DNA of 30,854 nucleotides from Caldilineae bacterium (GCA_020634625.1 JACKBJ010000026.1:1-30854); one strand, 5' to 3'; numbered from the stretch's first letter, positions 1 through 8,072 are shown. Notes: generated by a model from the sequence alone, not told the origin. A program made the numbers and translations.

Positions 1-118
1 TCACTCGATCACTCCCCTTGGATTTGGATCTCGTCGAGAATCGGCTCTTGATGAGGGCTTGACTCGGCCGTGCTCGCCCGACTCGACCACGGCCGACATA
101 CGGAACGCTCCACGGAAC

Positions 119-134
119 TTGGAGCACGCTCCAA
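119..134. promoter_or_regulatory. 16-bp perfect dyad, operator-like
   Basis: The sequence TTGGAGCACGCTCCAA is a perfect inverted repeat with 7-bp arms and a 2-base centre. It lies in a gene-poor, less GC-rich stretch (1-297). A second GGAGC/GCTCC arm sits just upstream (107-111). A short, symmetric dyad of this kind resembles a binding site for a dimeric repressor or a MerR-type activator. No convincing -35/-10 pair flanks it and the gene it would control would lie to the left of the window. Apart from the terminator at 202-231, I see nothing else in 1-297. Confidence 0.35.
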
Positions 135-201
135 TCCGTGCTGTAACTAACGCAGCAGCGTGGGCATTGGATACGGCCTGCTCCCAAATCACGGCATGAA
201 G

Positions 202-231
202 ACGGCGGGGCTGCCGAAGCAGCCCCGCCGT
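202..231 (-). terminator. Rho-independent-like terminator of the dockerin protein gene
   Basis: A 13-bp perfect GC-rich stem (arms 202-214 and 219-231) closes on a CGAA loop (TTCG on the minus strand). It lies 67 bases beyond the stop of the minus-strand gene ending at 298. The downstream tail on the minus strand is only moderately T-rich (CTTCATG), so termination may be imperfect or bidirectional. Confidence 0.7.
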
Positions 232-297
232 TGTCAGCCTAGGTGCGTCCCCGGCGCCGCCGATCCCCGCGTCGGGACCTGGCGGCCCGGGCCGCGA

Positions 298-3200
298 TCA
301 GCGGAAGTTGGGCTGCCCGGGGCAGCGCGGCAGGTAGCCGGCCAGGCAGACGTCCTCGCCGATGGCCCCCGCGAAGGGGATGCCGCGCGAACCGGCCGCC
401 TCGTCGCCCGGGACGTCCTCGGTCAGGCGCGTGCCGGTGCGCTCGACCGAGACGGCCCCCAGACCGACCAGGTTGCGGATGAAGGGGTTCGGGCCCGGCT
501 CGGGCTCGGGCGCCGGCGGCTCACCCGCGCCGGGGATCACACCGCCGGGCGGCGTGAAGACCACGGTGCGCAGGTTGGCGATCGTGCCGGAGACGTTGCA
601 GCTGTTGTAGGTCAGGCCGACCGTGCCGCTCTGGTTCTCGATGCCCGTGGTCGAGCTGAGACCCGTCTCGGAGCCGGCGTCCTGGAACTGGATGATCGCG
701 TTGCCGTCGTCGAGGAGGATCAGCTCGAAGTTCATGGCGTCGCTGCCGCCGAAGTGGCGGAAGTTGTTCCACTGGCCGATCCAGCAGGCGCCGGCATAGC
801 CGCCGGTGAGGTAGGGGCAGCTGCCCGCGGCGAAGCTCTGGTAGTAGAAGGCGTCGTTGGCCACCAGGTCGTCCCAGAGCGCCGCGATGGTGCTGTTCGG
901 GGTCGTGGCGCTCGGCAGCGGGCACTGGTTGCTCAGGGTGCTCGAGCCGCCGCCGCCGATGAAGGCCGCGCCGTTGCTGCTCACGTCCACGGTCGTGGCC
1001 GGGGTGCCGTAGTAGTTGAAGCTGAAGCCGATCGGCAGGCCCGTGACCAGCGTGTCGTCGGCGCCGGCCAGCACGCGCGTGCCGGTGCCCGAGATGTCGA
1101 CGTAGTCGAAGAGGTACTCGAAGCCGGCGTCCTGGCTATCCTGGTAGGTGTAGCCGAAGCCGTCCGGGCCGCCGCTGAGGTCGGGGCGCATCTCGCCCTT
1201 GTGCAGCGCCTGGACCACCGAGCCGAAGGCCGGGCCGGGATCGGCCGGCGGCGGCGCCGGGATGGTGGCCGGGTCCACGAAGACCTCGTGCTCCCAGAAG
1301 GTGGCCGAGATGACCGCCGAGCCCTTGAAGCCGTTCGACACGTAGCCCCAGGTCTGCAGGTCGATGTACTCGACCTGGCGGTCGTGGAGCTTCTGGCAGA
1401 CGAAGTCCAAGAGGCCGTTCTGGTCGTAGATGTAGATCGCGAAGTCGGTGAAGCCCGGCTTGGCCACCAGGTTCATGATCGCCAGCTCGCTGGTCGTGCC
1501 CGTGCCGTCCAGGTCCTTGAGCAGGCTGGGGATGGCGATCAGGCCGACGCCCGAGTACAGGTCGCCGGCGCCCGAGCCGACCTGCCAGATGTAGCTCTTG
1601 TGCTCCGGCAGCAGGTTGTAGGCGATCGCCTCCTGCGTCTCGGTGCGCGCCGCGTCCGAGTACTTCATCAGCTGCGCGACGCCCACGATGTAGGGCGCCT
1701 CGACCGGGTTGGTGCCCGGCGTCCACCAGTCCTGGCTCTCGATGCGGATCGAGCCGACCCAGGCGCCCGGCAGGTCCGCGACCACCGGCAGGAAGAAGGT
1801 CTGGCTGCCGCGCGGGCAGACCCAGTCCACCAGCGTCGTGATCACGTCACCCGAGCGGTCCAGGAAGTAGACCTTGACCTTGGCGTTGTAGACCTCGCTC
1901 AGGTTCTGCACCTGAACGCCGGTGTCCCAGCCCTGGTACTCCGAGTACATCAGCGGCCCGTAGGCCACCTTCTCGCCGGTGGTCGGGCTCTGCTCGAAGA
2001 TCGGCGCACCGTTGTCGTCGAAGCCGACCACGTAGTCGTAGGGCTGCGGCTCGCCGGTGTAGGTCATCAGCACGTCGCGGCCGAAGATGTCCACCGCGAT
2101 GCCCATCTCCTGGCTGGAGCGCAGCCAGGCCGAGCCCTGCCAGTCCGGGCCCACGCAGTCCGAGGCGTCCCACTGGTAGCTCTCGCCCGGCGCCAGCGTG
2201 AAGATCTCGCAGATCCGGGCGCGCAGGCAGTCGTCCTGCGCCTTGAACCAGATCTCGACCGACGAGCACTCCAGGCCACCGTTCTGGATGTACATCACGC
2301 TGTTCAGGCCCGCCTTCTCGGCGTAGATCAGCGGCACGTAGTAGCCGAAGCCACCGAAGATCGGGTCGTAGAGGCCCAGGTGCGATCCGGCGATGCCGTT
2401 GTACTTCGAGCTGACCTCGACGCCCGGCGTCACGTCGCCCGGGCAGTGGCGCAGGACCTCGACCGCCAGGACGCCCTGGCCCTTGGCCAGGCGCTGGTCG
2501 ATGCCGGCGAAGTCCAGGCCCTCGTTGTAGGCCTTCTTGAAGCGGCGGTAGTCGTCCGAGTCGCCGACGATGCCGAAGAACAGCGTCTCGCACATCAGGT
2601 CGGCCACCACGTCGTCGAAGCCCAGATCGTCGTCCAGGCCGATGTCCGACAGCTGCGAGGCCGTGAACTTGAACAGGATGCCGCTCTTGGAGCCGGTCGG
2701 GATCTGCGCACCGAGCAGGTTCCAGGTGCTGCCGCCCTGCAGCAGGCCGGTGCACTCCACCTTCAGCGGGCCGGCCGCCTGCGGCGGGCAGAAGCCCGGC
2801 TCGCCCCAGGTCACCAGCACGGCCTTGGAGGGATCGCAGCCGATGTACTGCACTTCGATCCAGGTCCGGCAGACGTCGTCCTGGCCCTGGAAGTTCAGGA
2901 TCGGCAGGTGCACCTGGCCGCCCAGCTGGCGGTTCGGGTCCACGCCCGGGCCCTGGTCGCCCAGGGCGACCGTGCAGGTCGTCACGCCCGGCGGCAGGAA
3001 GAAGACCGCCAGCGGCTGGCCCAGGTAGGCCGTGTTGCAGGCGTAGTTGAGGCCGGTCGTGCCGTTGTCGTTCTCGATGCCGGTCGTGCCGCTGTTGCCG
3101 CCCTGACCGATCGAGGCGTACTGGTTCTCGATGACGCCGTTGTCGTGCAGGATGACCTGGAAGGTCGCCGTGCCGCCGCCGCCGAAGTAGGCCACCGCGT

Positions 3201-3978
3201 CGTACTCGGCGATGAAGCAGGCGCCGGCGCGACCGCCCGGACAGTCGCCCGCGGCGAAGGACTGCACCCAGACCGCGCCGCCGGCGCCCGGGTTCAGGTC
3301 GTCCCACATCGCGGCGATCGTCGCGTTCGGAGTGTTGCCGTTCGGCAGCGGGCAGTCGTTCGAGAAGTCGGTCAGGGTCGTGCCGAAGGTGAGGTAGCCG
3401 TTCGAGGTGACCGCCACGCTGGTGCGATCCTGCCCGTAGAACGGGAAGGTGAAGCCCAGCTGCTGGACCGAGCCCGAGTCGTCGGTCAGGCTCAAGCGCG
3501 TCGCGCCCGGATTGCCGACGATGGTCGAGTAGTTGAGCCCACAGCCGGGCTCGTCGCTGTCGCGGAAGGTGTAGCCGAAGCCGTCGGGGCCACCGGTCAG
3601 GTTCGGGCTCTCGAGCCCGTCCGTGACCGCCGCGGCGCCCGGCCCGGCCACATCGCCGCCATGGCCGATCTCGCGCGGCTCGCGCACCTTGCCGGCGATC
3701 TTGCAGGCATCGCTCTGATACAGCGCGTAGAAGCCGAGCACGTCGGCCTTGCGGATGCGGCCGTCGCCGTTGAGATCGGCGCGCTCGCTCGTCGCTTCGA
3801 ACTCGTGCTCCCAGACCCAGACGTCGTCGAGGGCCAGGTAGCCGTCGCCGTTGACGTCGTAGGCGCCGAGCTCGCAGGTGGGCTCTTCCTGGGCGCTGAC
3901 GGCGCGCGCGGAAAGCGCCGCGCTGGCACCGATCAGCGCCAGAAACAGCGCCGCGAACAGAATGCGTGGCTTGGTCAT
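298..3978 (-). CDS. Secreted dockerin-like protein with duplicated beta-sandwich domain and triple-repeat module (1226 aa)
   Basis: Function unknown; exported and probably surface-associated. The start at 3978 has an SD (GGGGAG) 8 bases upstream and opens a clear signal peptide (residues 1-29, ending ARAVSA). Residues 35-92 hold two EF-hand-like calcium loops (DVNGDGY, DLNGDGR), as in type I dockerins. Residues 128-330 form a beta-sandwich domain starting GGPDGFGYT and ending in a TGIEN...GLNY strand. Residues 349-900 are a module almost identical in layout to the C-terminal half of the neighbouring peroxidase, with three tandem sandwich repeats (about 543-645, 672-775, 810-900) sharing a QN...GSA pattern. 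Residues 935-1146 repeat the first beta-sandwich domain. Residues 1164-1204 (RNLVGLGAVSVER) again match the peroxidase tail. The module has many paired cysteines, fitting an oxidising extracellular location. Domain calls are from pattern; no activity can be assigned. Confidence 0.88.
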   Translation of the reverse strand: MTKPRILFAALFLALIGASAALSARAVSAQEEPTCELGAYDVNGDGYLALDDVWVWEHEFEATSERADLNGDGRIRKADVLGFYALYQSDACKIAGKVREPREIGHGGDVAGPGAAAVTDGLESPNLTGGPDGFGYTFRDSDEPGCGLNYSTIVGNPGATRLSLTDDSGSVQQLGFTFPFYGQDRTSVAVTSNGYLTFGTTLTDFSNDCPLPNGNTPNATIAAMWDDLNPGAGGAVWVQSFAAGDCPGGRAGACFIAEYDAVAYFGGGGTATFQVILHDNGVIENQYASIGQGGNSGTTGIENDNGTTGLNYACNTAYLGQPLAVFFLPPGVTTCTVALGDQGPGVDPNRQLGGQVHLPILNFQGQDDVCRTWIEVQYIGCDPSKAVLVTWGEPGFCPPQAAGPLKVECTGLLQGGSTWNLLGAQIPTGSKSGILFKFTASQLSDIGLDDDLGFDDVVADLMCETLFFGIVGDSDDYRRFKKAYNEGLDFAGIDQRLAKGQGVLAVEVLRHCPGDVTPGVEVSSKYNGIAGSHLGLYDPIFGGFGYYVPLIYAEKAGLNSVMYIQNGGLECSSVEIWFKAQDDCLRARICEIFTLAPGESYQWDASDCVGPDWQGSAWLRSSQEMGIAVDIFGRDVLMTYTGEPQPYDYVVGFDDNGAPIFEQSPTTGEKVAYGPLMYSEYQGWDTGVQVQNLSEVYNAKVKVYFLDRSGDVITTLVDWVCPRGSQTFFLPVVADLPGAWVGSIRIESQDWWTPGTNPVEAPYIVGVAQLMKYSDAARTETQEAIAYNLLPEHKSYIWQVGSGAGDLYSGVGLIAIPSLLKDLDGTGTTSELAIMNLVAKPGFTDFAIYIYDQNGLLDFVCQKLHDRQVEYIDLQTWGYVSNGFKGSAVISATFWEHEVFVDPATIPAPPPADPGPAFGSVVQALHKGEMRPDLSGGPDGFGYTYQDSQDAGFEYLFDYVDISGTGTRVLAGADDTLVTGLPIGFSFNYYGTPATTVDVSSNGAAFIGGGGSSTLSNQCPLPSATTPNSTIAALWDDLVANDAFYYQSFAAGSCPYLTGGYAGACWIGQWNNFRHFGGSDAMNFELILLDDGNAIIQFQDAGSETGLSSTTGIENQSGTVGLTYNSCNVSGTIANLRTVVFTPPGGVIPGAGEPPAPEPEPGPNPFIRNLVGLGAVSVERTGTRLTEDVPGDEAAGSRGIPFAGAIGEDVCLAGYLPRCPGQPNFR

Positions 3979-4080
3979 GCTCGATACTCCCCTAGTAGAT
4001 GACTGCAGCAGATTGAGTCCTGGTTCGACGGGTCCCGAAGCATCGACGCGGCTCGCGACCGCTGGCTTCGGTTGACATCC

Positions 4081-4115
4081 ATCGTTCAGCGCGGGCCGGC
4101 GCTGGCCCGAACGAT
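4081..4115 (-). promoter_or_regulatory. Structured leader hairpin upstream of the dockerin protein gene
   Basis: Arms ATCGTTC (4081-4087) and GAACGAT (4109-4115) pair perfectly and stack on an inner GGGCC/GGCCC stem (93-97 with 104-108 of this block), leaving AGCGC bulged. The bulge AGCGC (4088-4092) can instead pair with GCGCT (4099-4103), so two mutually exclusive structures are possible. It lies about 100 bases before the start codon in the 351-base gap 3979-4329, probably within the mRNA leader. Any regulatory role is inference. Confidence 0.35.
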
Positions 4116-4130
4116 TCCTCACCCAGGATT

Positions 4131-4157
4131 AACGCAGGGCCGAGGTCCGAGATACTG
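4131..4157 (-). promoter_or_regulatory. Motif CAGTATC-N13-CTGCGTTAA shared with the peroxidase gene upstream region
   Basis: Read on the minus strand, CAGTATC is followed 13 bases later by CTGCGTTAA. The same two blocks occur upstream of the neighbouring peroxidase gene (7905-7932) with a 14-base gap. They lie about 150 bases before the dockerin gene start. They may be part of a common promoter or activator site, or remnants of the duplication that produced the gene pair. No standard sigma-70 promoter is obvious here. Confidence 0.35.
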
Positions 4158-4280
4158 GCAGCCTCGAAACTGGCTGCGGAGATGGGCCGATCGTCGGGCA
4201 TGGCCAGCGATGGCGCGCGCCATCCCGGATGCGGCCGGCCGCCTCGACCCCAGCGCCCCATCGCCCTTCCCACCGGCGCC

Positions 4281-4316
4281 GCGAGCGCCACGGACGTCGC
4301 GAGCGCCACGGCCGTC
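4281..4316. repeat. Two tandem 18-bp units
   Basis: Two copies of an 18-base unit (GCGAGCGCCACGGMCGTC, one mismatch) lie directly beyond the stop of the peroxidase gene in the intergenic gap 3979-4329. Short and of unknown meaning; possibly replication slippage. Confidence 0.6.
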
Positions 4317-4329
4317 GCGGAGCCGGCCC

Positions 4330-7300
4330 TCAGGGCTGCAGGCGCGGCGCCCCGGGACAGCCGGGCACCGGGCCGGCGAAGCAGTGCGTGAAGCCCCCGT
4401 CCTCGTCCCGGGCGAAGGGGATGCCGCGGGAGCCGGCCGATTCGTCGCCCGGCCGGTCCAGGCCCAGACGGGTGCCGCTGCGCTCGACCGAGACGGCGCC
4501 CAGGCCGACCAGGTTGCGCAGGAACGCGCCGTGGGCGTCGAAGACCTCGTGCTCCCAGAAGCTGGCCGAGATGATCGCCGAGCCCTTGAAGCCGCCGTTG
4601 ACGTAGCCCCAGGTGGCCAGGTCGATGTACTCGACCTGGCGGTCGTGCAGCTTCTGGCAGACGAAGTCCAAGAGGCCGTTCTGGTCGTAGAGGTAGATCG
4701 CGAAGTCGGTGAAGCCCGGCTTGGCGACCAGGTTCATGATCGCCAGCTCGCTGGTCAGGCCGGCGCCATCCAGGTCCTTGAGCAGGCTGGGCAGGGCGAT
4801 GAGGCCCACGCCGCTCGACACGCCGCCCGGCCCGTCGCCGACCTGCCAGATGTAGCTCTTGTGCTCCGGCAGCAGGTTGTAGGCCAGGGCCTCCAGGGCG
4901 GCCGAGCGCGAGACGTCGGCGTACTGGACCAAGGTCACCACGCCGGCCAGGTCGGGCGCCGCCACCTCGCTCGCGCCCGGCGTCCACCAGACCTGGCTCT
5001 CGACGCGCAGGCTGCCGACCCAGGTGCCGGGCAGATCGGCCACCAGCGGCAGGAAGAAGCTCTGGCTGCCGCGGGGGCAGATCCAGTCGACCAGCGTGGT
5101 GACGATGTCGCCGGAGCGGTCGAGGAAGTAGACCTTGACCTTGGCGCTGGTCACCGGGCTGAGGTTCATCACCTGCAGGCCGGTGTCCCAGCCCTGCATC
5201 GCCGAGTAGGCCAGGGGCCCGAAGGCAACCTGCTCGCCGGTCACCGCCCGCGGGCCCTCGGGACCCTCGAGCCCCTCGGTGACGTAGTCGAAGGGCGCCG
5301 GCTCGGCCACGTAGGTCATCAGGACGTCGCGACCGACCAGGTCCACGGCGATGCCGAGCGGCTGGCTGGCGCGCAGCCAGGCCGAGCCCTGCCAGTCCGG
5401 TCCCACGCAGCCCGAGGCGTCGAGCTGGTAGCTCTCGCCCGGCGCCAGGGTGAAGATCTCGCAGATCCGCGCCCGCAGGCAGTCGTCCTGGGCCTGGAAC
5501 CAGATCTCGACCGAGCTGCACTCCAGCCCGCCGTTCTGGACGTAGAGCAGGCTCGTCAAGCCGCCGCGGCCGGCGTAGACCAGCGGCGCGTAGTAGCCGA
5601 AGCCGCCGAAGACCGGGTCGGCCAGGCCCAGGTGGGCGCCGGCGATGCCGTCGTACTTGCTGACGACCTCGACCCCCGGCGTCAGGTCGCCCGGGCAGCG
5701 CCGCAGCACCTCGACGGCCAGGATGCCCTGGCCGGCCGCCAGGCCCTGATCGATGCCGGCGAAGGCGCCGCCGGCGTCGTAGGCCTGCTTGAAGCGCCGG
5801 TAGTCGTCCGAGTCGCCGACCACGCCGAAGAACAGCGTCTCGCACATCAGATCGGCGACCACGTCGTCGAAGCCCAGGTCGTCGTCCAGGCCGATGTCCG
5901 AGAGCTGCGCGGCGGTGAACTTGAAGAGGATGCCGCTCTTGGCGCCGCTGGGGATCTGGGCGCCGGCCAGGTTCCAGGCGCTGCCCGGCGCCAGCAGCCC
6001 GGTGCACTCGACCTTGAGCGGACCGGCCGCCTGCGGCGGGCAGAAGCCCGGCTCGCCCCAGGTCACCAGGACCGCCTTGGAGGGGTCGCAGCCGATGACC
6101 TGCACCTCGATCCAGGTGCGGCAGACGTCGTCCTGGCCCAGGAAGTCGAGGATCGGCAGGTGCACCTGGCGGCCCAGCTGGGCGTTCGGATCGACCCGCC
6201 GCGGCGGGTCGAAGACGAAGGCCCGGCGCGGAAGCTCCCGGGCGCCGATCGTGGTGTTGCGCAGGATGACGTCGCGCAGCCGGGTGCGCTCGAGGGCCTC
6301 GAGCTCGGCGCCCGAGAAGCTGTTCTGATACCAGAAGCGATCGCCGTCGCGCAGCCGGGTGAACTGCTCGGCCATGGCCCGGCCGAAGAGCTCGCCGGCC
6401 ATCGCGCCCGGCATGTGGTCCTCGGCCAGGCCGCCCACCCAGGCATCCATGCGATCGACGCTGCCGTAGGCCTCGGCCAGGCGACGCTGAATCCCGGGCT
6501 GGCTCGAGACCTGCTCGAAGCGCGTGACCGGCGCCAGGCCATAGTCGATCCGGGCCTGGTTGTAGCCGGGTAGGCCGTGGTCGCGGCCGCGCTGGATGTT
6601 CAGCGCCACCAGGTCGAGGCCGCCGGAGCCCGGCGCCCCGAACAGGAAGCTGCGTACGTCGTCGACCACGTAGGGGTCGATCGCCTGGGTCGGCTGCACG
6701 CCCAGACCGCGCAGGATGGGCTCGATGCCGCCCTCGCTGATCAGGCGATCGGGTCGGAAGAAAGCCTCGCGCAGGGGCAGGTCGCCGGCGGCGATGGGCT
6801 GCATGTCGGCACCCAGGCGCAGCAGCATGCCCGGCAGCATGGTGTGGCCGATGCGATAGCCGGCGGTCGAGAAGAAGTTCTCGATGCCCGGATCCACCTC
6901 GGGGCGGTAGCCGGCGTAGGGCGGCAGCGCATCCTCGCCCAGCACCAGCGGCAGGAACTCCTCGTAGGTGATCACCTGGAGCTCGGCGCCGACCATCGCG
7001 CGCGCCCGCTCGTAGATCGCGTCGCCCGACAGGCCGGGCTCGGCGGCGCGGATCTGATCGGCCAGCCGGTTGTGCTCGCGCACGAAGAGCGTGTGCATCG
7101 TCGTCAGGCCGACCTGCTCGTTGGCCCGAACGTCGCCGGCGACGAAGAGCCGCGGGTCGGGGCCGCCGGCGTTGGGCAGGCCGGCCGTGTTGAAGGGCAG
7201 GAGCTCGCCGGCGCTGGTCTTGAGGCGGCCGCTGCCATCGTGCAGGCGCAGGAAGTCGGCGCGCAGGGGATCGGAGCCGTAGATCTGGGAGCCGTCGATG

Positions 7301-7815
7301 AAGGCCGTGATCTCGTTGATCTGCTGGCGCGGGTTGCCGGCGTCGCTGCCGCTACCCGGATCGTAGACCGAGCGCTGGAAGCCGATGACGCTGCCCGGCG
7401 GGAAGAGCGGATCGTCGTCCGGCACCGGGATGTCGGCCGGCTCGACCGGCAGCATCGCGCCGGTCAGGTCGATGTCGTGGTCCAGGAACTGGCCCCATTG
7501 CCAGAGGAAGCTGGTCGCGCCCTGCCGATTGGGCATGGCGCCGGCCTGGTCGGCCACCCGATTGCTGATCGCCCGCGGGTTGGGCCGATCCGGGCCGGCC
7601 AGGGTGCTGACGCCATCGGCGTAGCCGGGCGTCGTCCGGCGCAGGAGCCGCGTGCCGGCGCTGCCGCGCTCGGGATCCAGCGGATTGTTGCCGCGTCCGT
7701 CGATGCTGCGATAGGTCTCCGGCATGGCGGCACGCAGGCTCGGCCGCGGCAAGGCCAGGAGGAGCAGGCCCGTGCAGCCGGCGATGCCCAACGCGAGGAT
7801 CGACGTGTGACGCAT
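4330..7815 (-). CDS. Secreted animal-type haem peroxidase fused to triple-repeat module (1161 aa)
   Basis: Predicted exported haem peroxidase of the animal (peroxidase-cyclooxygenase) superfamily, which uses hydrogen peroxide to oxidise halides or organic donors. Start 7815 has AAAGGA 6 bases upstream. Residues 1-30 are an export signal; IAGC at 11-14 could be a lipobox but hydrophobic residues continue after it, so cleavage by signal peptidase I after about residue 29 is as likely. Residues 30-525 hold the peroxidase domain: WGQFLDHDID with catalytic Gln109 and distal His113, calcium-site Asp114, REHNRL with Arg246/Glu247, proximal His324 in YRIGHT, and the hallmark LNIQRGRDHG (405-414). All key residues are present, so it should be active. 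Residues 546-1093 are the module shared with the downstream dockerin protein, and 1098-1161 the shared tail. Its peroxide substrate fits with the peroxiredoxin and superoxide dismutase genes divergently placed beside it. Confidence 0.92.
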   Translation of the reverse strand: MRHTSILALGIAGCTGLLLLALPRPSLRAAMPETYRSIDGRGNNPLDPERGSAGTRLLRRTTPGYADGVSTLAGPDRPNPRAISNRVADQAGAMPNRQGATSFLWQWGQFLDHDIDLTGAMLPVEPADIPVPDDDPLFPPGSVIGFQRSVYDPGSGSDAGNPRQQINEITAFIDGSQIYGSDPLRADFLRLHDGSGRLKTSAGELLPFNTAGLPNAGGPDPRLFVAGDVRANEQVGLTTMHTLFVREHNRLADQIRAAEPGLSGDAIYERARAMVGAELQVITYEEFLPLVLGEDALPPYAGYRPEVDPGIENFFSTAGYRIGHTMLPGMLLRLGADMQPIAAGDLPLREAFFRPDRLISEGGIEPILRGLGVQPTQAIDPYVVDDVRSFLFGAPGSGGLDLVALNIQRGRDHGLPGYNQARIDYGLAPVTRFEQVSSQPGIQRRLAEAYGSVDRMDAWVGGLAEDHMPGAMAGELFGRAMAEQFTRLRDGDRFWYQNSFSGAELEALERTRLRDVILRNTTIGARELPRRAFVFDPPRRVDPNAQLGRQVHLPILDFLGQDDVCRTWIEVQVIGCDPSKAVLVTWGEPGFCPPQAAGPLKVECTGLLAPGSAWNLAGAQIPSGAKSGILFKFTAAQLSDIGLDDDLGFDDVVADLMCETLFFGVVGDSDDYRRFKQAYDAGGAFAGIDQGLAAGQGILAVEVLRRCPGDLTPGVEVVSKYDGIAGAHLGLADPVFGGFGYYAPLVYAGRGGLTSLLYVQNGGLECSSVEIWFQAQDDCLRARICEIFTLAPGESYQLDASGCVGPDWQGSAWLRASQPLGIAVDLVGRDVLMTYVAEPAPFDYVTEGLEGPEGPRAVTGEQVAFGPLAYSAMQGWDTGLQVMNLSPVTSAKVKVYFLDRSGDIVTTLVDWICPRGSQSFFLPLVADLPGTWVGSLRVESQVWWTPGASEVAAPDLAGVVTLVQYADVSRSAALEALAYNLLPEHKSYIWQVGDGPGGVSSGVGLIALPSLLKDLDGAGLTSELAIMNLVAKPGFTDFAIYLYDQNGLLDFVCQKLHDRQVEYIDLATWGYVNGGFKGSAIISASFWEHEVFDAHGAFLRNLVGLGAVSVERSGTRLGLDRPGDESAGSRGIPFARDEDGGFTHCFAGPVPGCPGAPRLQP

Positions 7816-7904
7816 GTGGTCCTTTCCGGAAGCGGTCAGCCGGAGCCATGCATGACGCAGGGCCCCGGCGCTGGGGGCAGCATCGGATTTCTCCGATACT
7901 GTTC

Positions 7905-7932
7905 AACGCAGAACGGTCGGCTCTGGATACTG
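7905..7932 (-). promoter_or_regulatory. Motif CAGTATC-N14-CTGCGTTGA upstream of the peroxidase gene
   Basis: On the minus strand CAGTATC (7926-7932) is followed 14 bases later by CTGCGTTGA (7903-7911), matching the pair upstream of the dockerin protein gene. A further CAGTATC lies at 7895-7901, next to a small 6-bp dyad (7882-7897, ATCGGA/TCCGAT). The blocks sit about 90 bases before the peroxidase start and share the 257-base divergent region 7816-8072 with the peroxiredoxin promoter. Role inferred only. Confidence 0.35.
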
Positions 7933-7969
7933 CCGGCCCCGGGACTTGCCCAAGCCGCGCGGAAATGCC

Positions 7970-7999
7970 TTGACTCCGCCGATGCCGGTGCCCTAGAAT
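7970..7999 (+). promoter_or_regulatory. Sigma-70-type promoter of the peroxiredoxin gene
   Basis: TTGACT (7970-7975) and TAGAAT (7994-7999) are separated by 18 bases. Transcription would begin near 8006, which places the in-frame ATG at 7998 outside the mRNA and supports the start at 8073. Confidence 0.7.
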
Positions 8000-8072
8000 G
8001 CCTGATTGGCGGCCGACTCCCGTCTCGATGGCCGCAGCGGCAACCCAAGCCACGACCCTGGAGCATCTCGCG

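Noticed and set aside
1..192. Minus-strand frame of 63 codons at the left edge
   Set aside because: GTG start without SD, no recognisable motif, and it covers the dyad and lies in intergenic-like sequence.
160..4002. Open plus-strand frame of about 1280 codons antisense to the dockerin protein gene
   Set aside because: In very GC-rich DNA the strand opposite a gene often lacks stops. The frame reads as low-complexity Arg/Ala/Val/Asp sequence without domains or SD, while the minus strand encodes a clear signal peptide and domains.
4072..4077. TTGACA on the plus strand upstream of the dockerin gene
   Set aside because: No -10 box at 16-19 bases and no plus-strand gene follows.
4072..6573. Open plus-strand frame of about 833 codons antisense to the peroxidase gene
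   Set aside because: Same shadow effect; the composition is biased and mirrors the repeated module on the real strand.
7998..8072. Earlier ATG of the peroxiredoxin gene
   Set aside because: It falls within the -10 box of the predicted promoter and has no SD.
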